A DNA stretch of 64,000 nucleotides, taken from contig OZ038482.1 in the NCBI GenBank assembly GCA_964036315.1, positions 9,664,698 through 9,728,697 on the forward strand. Reading direction: 5' to 3'. The position numbers and the translations under genes were made by a program. Of the stretch, positions 57,620 to 64,000 are shown in pieces. Position 1 is the stretch's first letter. Each line of letters opens with the position of its first letter. A model generated the notes under the pieces. It saw only the letters and a program-made list of their open reading frames with translations, did not search any database and was not told the origin of the DNA. This stretch comes from Acanthosepion esculentum (taxonomy: Eukaryota > Mollusca > Cephalopoda > Sepiida > Sepiidae).

Positions 57620-58005
57620 CATTGATCTGCTAAGAATGGTGAAACTCTGTAAGAACCTAGGCGCTTATGTGGAGGATCTAGCGATTCTAAACATTTTTGT
57701 CTTAGTGAATTATTTTCTCTTTTAATTAGAGTAGCATTTTTATTTCAAAATTGGGGTCAGTCTCATTATGGTGAGCGACTAATGCGTTTAATGTGTTGTT
57801 ATTTAAAATGTCTCTTTTGTGTTCATATAATCTTTTATTTAGTTACCTTGAGGTTTCTCCTTTGTATATTTGTGACAATTTTCAATTATTAGAAAATGAT
57901 GAGTGTTCTTAAGTAGAAGTTTCTTCATTATATAGTTTCTAGCAATCCTTACAGGTAATAGAGTAAATTCCTCCTTCAAGTTTCGGAATTTACTTTTGAT
58001 ACATC
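57620..58005 (-). pseudogene. Penelope-like GIY-YIG endonuclease domain, decayed
   Basis: Minus frame from about 57990: GGIYSITCKDC (GIY half with Cys), then IYKGETSR (YIG half), LNKRLYEHKRDILNNNTLNA and LVAHHNETDPNFEI (about 57745-57855). Frameshifted NATLIKRENN and YRVSPFLADQWGG end near a C-run at 57608-57620. The GIY...YIG...R...H order is that of the C-terminal endonuclease of Penelope-like retroelements. Stops, and an apparent duplication between GIY and YIG, show that it is dead. Confidence 0.75.
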
Positions 58006-58139
58006 CTAATAAGTTATTTAAATGACAACCGGTCCAAGTTATTGATAATCACATGCAAATATATTCTATACTCTCCTTATTCATTCTTGCGTTATTATAA
58101 TTATTGATTGAGTCCAATATAGTCACCATGACGACCAAT

Positions 58140-58480
58140 TTGATAAGGGTATACCAGGTACATGCATCACAGCCAAATGTATGCGAGATCATAACAGGTT
58201 TTGATAAAATTAGCGCATAACATTGCAGATGTAGCCCGGTTAGAAATACCTTCAGGCCGAGTAACCCTATCCGTTGAGACGGTCACCGATGTGTCCCCCA
58301 AGTCGATTCTTCTAAATGAAAAACAAACCTCTCGACACATGCCCATGTTATTCTTCCACCACACCTGTTCAGGAACAGAGATGCATAGCGCACCAACCCC
58401 CAAGGGTTCAATGTCCAACTGGTTACAGTCAGGTTATGAAATGTGTGAACGAGATATTGACTGTAGACTGTATTAAATCA
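58140..58480. other. GC-richer block, unidentified
   Basis: Noticeably less AT-rich than its flanks, with open frames on both strands (58201-58476 plus, 58167-58418 minus) but no domain I recognise. May be a repeat not otherwise present in the window. Confidence 0.35.
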
Positions 58481-58529
58481 TCAAAACACGTTAAACTCTC
58501 CAATCACTCAAGATCAGAAACCTATGAAA

Positions 58530-58553
58530 CCCATTATTATTATTATTATTATT

Positions 58554-58582
<29 letters not shown>
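58530..58582. repeat. (ATT)n microsatellite
   Basis: About 17 ATT triplets with one CATT interruption. Confidence 0.96.
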
Positions 58583-58585
<3 letters not shown>

Positions 58586-58589
58586 AATA

Positions 58590-59599
58590 TATTTAATGTA
58601 TTTCATTTAGTGAAAATATACGTAATAGTTTCTAAACACAATCTGCGTGTGTTTTATTACACACATTTTGAACTTCCCTTCTCTGTGTGTGTAACACTCA
58701 CTAACCCATAAAGTGTGTCTACTTGCTTTGTCTTATTTCATCCATTATACAAAAATAGGAGTGAGTACTACCTGTACTTCCCCGTTCAAAAACTGCTTTT
58801 TTTATCCATTTCTGGAGATGCTTCTGAAGATATGAGAAGGGGATTGCTATCAAGTAGTTCTGAACTCCCATATTTAAAGAAACCCGTTTGAAAAGTAACA
58901 TGTTGTCTTAATAGTCATTGTTTATTTTTTTACTAATTTTTCTCTTACTTTTCTATTGCTCTTGATCGTAACGCGAAATTTGTTTTTCTATTCTACAACC
59001 GTTTAATAAGCAACATGGAAACAGCCACCGACAAGACTTAAACTCTCATTCTTTTCCTTTGGAAAATTGCGCCTTCTCGATTAAAGCAGTGAAGTCAATC
59101 TACAAGCTACATCCAAATTTAATCATATAGCCACACTTTTCCTCATCAGATATAATACACACCATATTTAAAATACTTTTATGAACCTGAAAATGGCGAT
59201 GCAACAAAGCTGAGAGGAACTCAAGCCCAAATATAGAATCTAAAACAATTATTAGACAATAATGCGAAAAAGCTCTCACAAAAAACAACAGAGACAAAGC
59301 CCAAAATAAAAAAACGAGTTGTACAAATATCCTTTTGTGTGCCAAAAATTCTCTTATGCAGGTAGAAAGTTCCTCGAGTTCTTTTGATATATTCTTGAAC
59401 AAAAATGACATGAAAGAAAAACACGAGGGGAAAATTGGAAATGTGTGTCGAAGGAGAAGAGAACCTAGCTAGGTAGATTCGAAACAATATGGTTATATTG
59501 TTAAACAAATAGCATAGAAATCCCAGGACCAACAGCGGCAGATGGTCATGCGTAGGGGCACGGCAACAACACACACAATGAATGACTATGGTACTGGTA
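58590..59599. other. No gene seen
   Basis: Frames at 58719, 59100 and 59221 have no domain; the last runs into the LINE on its right. Confidence 0.5.
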
Positions 59600-60075
59600 A
59601 TATTAACCGTTTCTATTTCCAAACATTCGGCATTCTTTGACAGAACAGTCAGTACTGCTCTCAGATGAAATTTATAAAAACCTGTCCCGTAAAACAACTT
59701 TTCTGGAAAACAGGTTTCTCAAGTCCAGTAGCTGTTATCGCTCTTTCCAGTATTGATGGGGTTTCCTTCCTAAACATTTATTTGAAGAAGTGTGGAATGT
59801 TAACATCTTGATGATGGCACTATTTTCTCTACAGGGTAGATGTGCTATCCATTTTCATTGTCGTTGCTGTTGGTAGTCCTCAAGCGATATGGTTTCTGTT
59901 ATTTGGTACAGTTCTTAGTGCCAGCCCACAATGTTCAAAGAGGGATGATCTTTGCCAAGAACCTCAGGTTTCGCTCGCTCAAAGGGTTTTTTTCAACATT
60001 GATCTTGAGAAGCGCTTGCATATAGCTGACAGTTTAGATATTTCTGAATGGTTTTGGCGCCATACCTGACATATA
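59600..60075 (-). mobile_element. LINE family C 3' end
   Basis: Minus reads CCTAAACTGTCAG-like start, CAAATAACAGAAACCATATC, AAAATGGATAGCACATCTAC, CACTTCTTCAAATAAATG, GAAACCTGTTTTCCAG, then GAAATAGAAACGG in place of the terminal palindrome. Co-linear with 41700-42170. Confidence 0.75.
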
Positions 60076-60079
60076 TATG

Positions 60080-60789
60080 AAATTCCCGAGCTGGCGAGGC
60101 TATCAAAGAACATGACTCGAGTTTTCAAGTTGATGTTTTGGTTTTGTAACCATTTGCGGTGTTGGGCAAAACTACCCCTGCCTATTCTGTGTTCAATAAC
60201 CTTATCTTCTATACTAAATTGGTATCACTGATCCATACATATAGGTATTTGAAGTAATTAGTATTTACTAATTATGCATCCTGAATTTTTATGATGTATT
60301 CAAAATAGAATCCAATTTCAGATTATAAATTCCGTTTTGCAAAGGTTTACCTTGATTTCTATTTCATGGAACACTTTATAAAGGATGTTAAAAATTCAAA
60401 ATTGTTCAAAATTCTTATCCCAGCTAGGAACACCTACTTCATCCCAGTACATTGGCCTCCGGAAGGAAAGCAGTATCGTTGTCTTCTATTGGTACACTCG
60501 TTTGGGATGTGGTAAGGAATGCTTAGATGATCAGTGCCCATCTCATCATATCTATGTTTGTAAATGCGTAGAGCTTAGTCTAGGAAAATATTAAATAGAC
60601 TGGGGCTCTCATTTCTTCCTAGTGAGGTTTGAAATGTTTCTGTATTGCGGTACTCGCCAGGTTTGAAATGTTTCTGTATTGGTGTCCTCGCCAGACGTGT
60701 ACGATTTTATAGATCGATATGTATAGTATAGCTGGCTACTCGTATTCGAGGATACCCATCTACTATGGCGGCTAGCCAATCCCTATTGC
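60080..60789. other. No gene; 35-bp duplication at 60628-60697
   Basis: GGTTTGAAATGTTTCTGTAT then TACTCGCCA/GTCCTCGCCA occurs twice in tandem. Otherwise nothing. Confidence 0.5.
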
Positions 60790-61118
60790 AGACTCTTGCT
60801 CAGGCGCATTTGTGTTTATTCAGCACCCACAGACCTGTGGATTATACTGCAACTATGCTGAGCAGACCTTAGTTACAGTTTCTGGGAAAGGGCTTATAAT
60901 CTAGCTCAAGCCCTCGATGACTTGTGACTTCGTGCTAGCACAACTGTCGATGGCTCCAATGGTTCCATCTACTCAATTTCACTCACAAGGCTTCGGTTAA
61001 CTCGTGGTATGGTTTTTAGGCACTTTTCAATTATATAACATCAGGAAGTCTTCGACCATGGTGAGATTCGTAGTCGGGTCTCATGTTCAGAATGCAAACC
61101 ACTCGGCCATGTGCCCAT
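60790..61118 (-). mobile_element. tRNA-derived SINE (family S3)
   Basis: On minus it starts GATGGGCACATGGCCGAGTG: TGGCCGAGTGG is a perfect Ser/Leu-type tRNA box A, with ACGAATCTC as a weak box B 40 bp on. A body with AAGCCTTGTGAGTGAAATTG and AGTAGATGGAA follows, words seen in conserved central domains of molluscan SINEs. No folding tRNA body, so not a tRNA gene. Confidence 0.72.
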
Positions 61119-61494
61119 CGATAGTGGTACCTCTATTATATATGCTGTTTATAAATAACACGTTTAAAATAAAATCATGAGTGAAGATATAATGAAAAAG
61201 GAAATTAAGTATTATTAATAAAGTCTTAAGGCAAAACATAAACATGGTGGCAGTGGTACTTATGGAGGCCAAGCTAAAAGGAAAAAAATGATGGATACAG
61301 TGGAAAGGAAAGAAAGAAAAGATTCGCGCAAGCATTATACAAATGAAAAGAGGAAGAAAGAGGAAAAGTGGACGTCACTAAAACAATGTCGCATCTACAT
61401 CCTATTTTGAACTGGGACTCTGATGATATTATTGAGCTTTCAAAAAATTTATAAAAAAAATGTAATCTGACATTCAAAAGTCATTTTTTTAAAG

Positions 61495-62157
61495 AACACA
61501 GCAGGCAAAGAAACATCAGCTACATATTCTTTTGGACGAGAGACAAAGGGCGAGGCTTATTCAAGAGCTGGGATCTTGGTGAAAAAGATAGCAACAACCT
61601 AGAAAATGTCAGAAAAGTTTGGGACTCATGGTTTAATCACTGCATTCACAGGTACGAATTTCCAACATTGAAACAAAACCCGCATGGAACAGTTGAAAAA
61701 CTTTCTAAGGGGAACAAAAATATACCAGGAAAATGTAAATTCAAAGACATAAAAGAAAAACTAGTAGACCAATTAATATGGAATATGTAAATTCTGTTGT
61801 ACAGGAATTACTTATTGACTAGGATACATTTAAACTGACTGAAGCAATAGATAACACAAGGGCATTTTAAGCTAATAGGAATCATTGAGTATACAGACAA
61901 CTGTTATAGAACAGAAAGATGATCGAATTAAGGTCATAAAAAAGACATGCAAAATCCAAATGAAGTACAATACAAGAAATCCAATCCATGACTAAAAGAA
62001 ATGTTCAGCTTTTGGATCAGAGTGTAGAGCTTATTGGAAAGCAGATCATTGGGAGAAGAAAAGAAAAGAACACGAACCCAATGAAAACCATTATTATAAA
62101 CAAAAGAGCCACTGGATTGATGATAATGAGGGTGACGAAGATAACAGACTAGATATA
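61495..62157 (+). pseudogene. Ty3/gypsy-like gag, broken
   Basis: Frame NNLENVRKVWDSWFNHCIHR, RYEFPTLKQNPHGTVEKL, then PGKCKFKDIKEKLVDQLIW (61590-61785) follows the capsid domain of K02A2.6-type Ty3 elements. A damaged zinc knuckle follows at about 61947-62080: CK... then SAFGSECRAYWKADHWEKK, with Cys lost at the second position of each pair. Multiple stops. The protease is about 800 bp on, beyond a SINE insertion. Confidence 0.78.
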
Positions 62158-62169
62158 GACAAGATACAA

Positions 62170-62815
62170 CTAATCCATTATTTACATTATTCTGACTGTT
62201 ATCTTCATCTTCATTGCCATATTCTAAACGTTTCGGCCGTTGTACGCTCCTGCCTTCTTCAGGTGATTGGAATCTCGAATTGAACCCTTCATTTCCTCCA
62301 CGGGGATAGATTATTCTAGTTCCACGTGTCATGCCTCTTTATGATGTCTCGGTTATTTTCCTTTAACTCAACTCTCCAAGTTTTGGTTCACCACTTCTGT
62401 GGCCTGGTAATGAACTCTCAACTTTTTGGGTCTAGTCACTGAATCTAACCAACGTATTTATCCATTCAAGACACATGGTCCAGTGGATAAAGACGTTAGT
62501 TAGATCCAGTGACTAGACCAAAAGAGCTGTGATCTCAGTACTAGGCCACAGCAGTGGTGAACCAAAACTTGGAGAGTTGAGTTAAAGGGAAATATCTGAG
62601 ACATCGGGAAGAGGCATGGCACATGGAACTAGAACAATCTACTCCGGTGGGCAGTATAAAAGGTTAGGTTCGAAATTCCATTCACCTGAAGAAGGTCGGA
62701 CCGTACAACAACTGAAATGTTGTGAATATGGCAATGAAGATGAGGATAACATTCCGAATTATGTAAATAATGTAAGTAGTCATAATACCTCATCTCAGAG
62801 ACATAGACAAAAATA
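62170..62815. mobile_element. Full-length inverted pair of SINE family S1 inside a Ty3-like element
   Basis: A minus copy (62170-62470) and a plus copy (62471-62815) meet at their tRNA-like heads (plus: GGTCCAGTGGATAAAG, box B-like GATCTCAGTAC). Arms are about 300 bp. Tails point outwards, with GTTTCGGCCG at left and CTGAAGAAGG... TGAAATG at right. Flanks AGATACAACTAATCCAT and AAATACAGCAACATCAAAT look like an old, diverged target duplication. It separates gag from protease. Confidence 0.82.
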
Positions 62816-62854
62816 CAGCAACATCAAATGTTAAAGGATAAATCTATAGAGAGG

Positions 62855-62860
<6 letters not shown>

Positions 62861-62918
<58 letters not shown>
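62861..62918. repeat. (TA)n microsatellite
   Basis: About 29 TA dinucleotides within the split element. Confidence 0.97.
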
Positions 62919-62922
<4 letters not shown>

Positions 62923-62934
62923 ATACAAATAAGG

Positions 62935-63215
62935 AAACGACTCATAATCATCGACCTGAAGGTTAAACTGGACACTGGAGCACAATGTATATTCTTCTGT
63001 TAAGGATATACCAAAATATATCCTCAGAAAACATTGAAAACAACTACACTAAAGCAGGTGCACTCGAAGCTACAAATGCCACGTTAACAGTGTCTGGTGG
63101 AACAGAAATAATACAACCTGGGAAAGCCAAAATATTCGCATCACACAAGGGAAAATGCATCAGATGCACATTCTATGTAATTGACTCAGAAGACCTGCAA
63201 TTCTTGGGTTGAACA
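62935..63215 (+). pseudogene. Ty3/gypsy-like aspartic protease, frameshifted
   Basis: LKVKLDTGAQC carries an intact DTG triad (62971-62979). After a frameshift the frame at 62985-63212 reads YQNISSENIENNYTKAGALE, then GTEIIQPGKAKIFASHKGKC, FYVIDSEDLQFLG, the remainder of the protease fold. Lies between gag and reverse transcriptase. Confidence 0.82.
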
Positions 63216-63349
63216 ACTGCTAGAAACTAAAGCAGTGAACAATGTGATAAACAAATCTAAGAGAATAAACAATGACAATGCACTTGAACAATGACTGCAT
63301 ATTAATAACAAGATACAACAAATAGAAATGTATCCAGAATACTTTAGTT

Positions 63350-64000
63350 GAATGCTTCGAGGACTTTGAGTATCATGTAACCACAGACCCAACAGTCAAG
63401 CCGATAACCCGATAAAAAATATCCTTCAAAATCAAGGAAAAGCTGGAAAGAGTTAAAGAGCTGAAGATAAAGAAAATATTTGAAAAAATGATTGAGCCAA
63501 TGGATGAGGTAAATCCTATCGTTATCAGAGAACGGCTAAGGACCCAAAGAACTTAAACCAGGCCATCAAAATCGGTCACTACCCAACACAAACCCTAGAG
63601 GACATTACACTAGTGCCAGAAGGGTATCAAATTTAAAGCTTGATGCTAAGAATGGACATTTGGATGTTTATCTTCATAAGGAATTTACTCTCCTGACAAC
63701 ATTTAACACCCCATTTACCTGATACAAATTCCTGTAACTGCCTTTTGACCTCAAATCAGTCAAGACATCTTCCAACAAGAGATAGACAAAACTTACAGAA
63801 AATGTACAAGTCCACAGTAAAGACGAAAGAAGACATGAATTCTACCTTCATGAGTCAATGGGAAAGACATGGAGAGCAGGTATGAAATCAAATGCTGAGA
63901 AATGTGTAATGAAACTGGAAAAATGTAAGTTCATTAGGATGCTATACATGCCCACTGGAATAAAGCCAAACCCAGAAAAAGTGGAATCACCAAAAACAAG
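63350..64000 (+). pseudogene. Ty3/gypsy-like reverse transcriptase, runs off the window
   Basis: EDFEYHVTTDPTVKPITR (63358-63415), KIFEKMIEPMDEVNPIVI (63470-63525), LKLDAKNGH (about 63635-63660), LLTTFNTPF (about 63690-63718), LPFDLKS (63735-63757). After the expected catalytic box position, DERRHEFYLHESMGKTWRAG (63825-63880), NAEKCVMKLEKCKF and PTGIKPNPEKVESP at the edge. The stretch that should hold the catalytic Asp pair (about 63795-63815) is missing, so it is inactive. Confidence 0.86.

Noticed and set aside
60790..61118. A tRNA-Ser/Leu gene at the right end
   Set aside because: Box A is perfect, but the remainder does not fold as a tRNA and runs into a SINE body.

Overview
The window looks like repeat-dense, non-genic nuclear DNA of an animal, most likely a mollusc and probably a cephalopod (octopus-like). 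This rests on the mix of long (CA)n, (TA)n, (CTAT)n and (ATT)n tracts, tRNA-derived SINEs, many decayed LINEs, Ty3-like and Penelope-like retroelements, and mariner, pogo/Tigger, piggyBac and hAT relics. The species call is an inference from repeat style; no host gene confirms it. I found no convincing host protein-coding gene, rRNA gene, functional tRNA gene or CRISPR array. Nearly every open frame is either low-complexity DNA read as protein or a piece of a broken transposon. Layout: 1-2935 is a 37-bp satellite with higher-order structure. 3613-4031 is a 30-bp minisatellite. 4.7-11.2 kb is a nest: LINE tails, a minus-strand Ty3-like element (gag, protease and reverse transcriptase all broken), an LTR-like block, two deleted mariners and a tRNA-derived SINE. 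11.7-16.8 kb is mostly AT-rich unique DNA with microsatellites and a 171-bp foldback element. 16.8-18.0 kb is the 3' half of a LINE. 18.8-19.5 kb is a 155-bp tandem array. 23-31 kb holds nested LINE fragments, SINEs, a 62-bp CT-rich minisatellite, a 1-kb piggyBac-like element and two copies of an LTR-like family. 31.7-42.2 kb holds SINE inverted pairs, more LTRs, four kinds of LINE debris and a 196-bp triplication. 43-51 kb holds a Penelope-like C-terminus, a 1.29-kb pogo/Tigger-like element, a hAT element and a SINE with an amplified tail. 53.9-56.7 kb is a 34-bp satellite with a 544-bp higher-order duplication. 57-60 kb holds a second Penelope-like GIY-YIG remnant and LINE pieces. 61.5-64.0 kb is a plus-strand Ty3-like element split by an inverted SINE pair and running off the window. 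The most interesting signal is one SINE family. Four of its five main loci are head-to-head inverted pairs with both 3' tails pointing outwards. Two of these have clear 12-16 bp target-site duplications, and in the same two the tail has been amplified into 107-bp or about 123-bp tandem arrays. The tail carries a hammerhead-like core (CTGAAGA, a GGCCG/CGGCC stem, then GAAACGTH). Variable target duplications, inverted terminal copies and tiny hammerheads are known hallmarks of Penelope-like elements, and two Penelope-like endonuclease remnants lie in the same window. I therefore suggest, as an inference, a tRNA-headed non-autonomous element mobilised by Penelope-like machinery and related to retrozymes.
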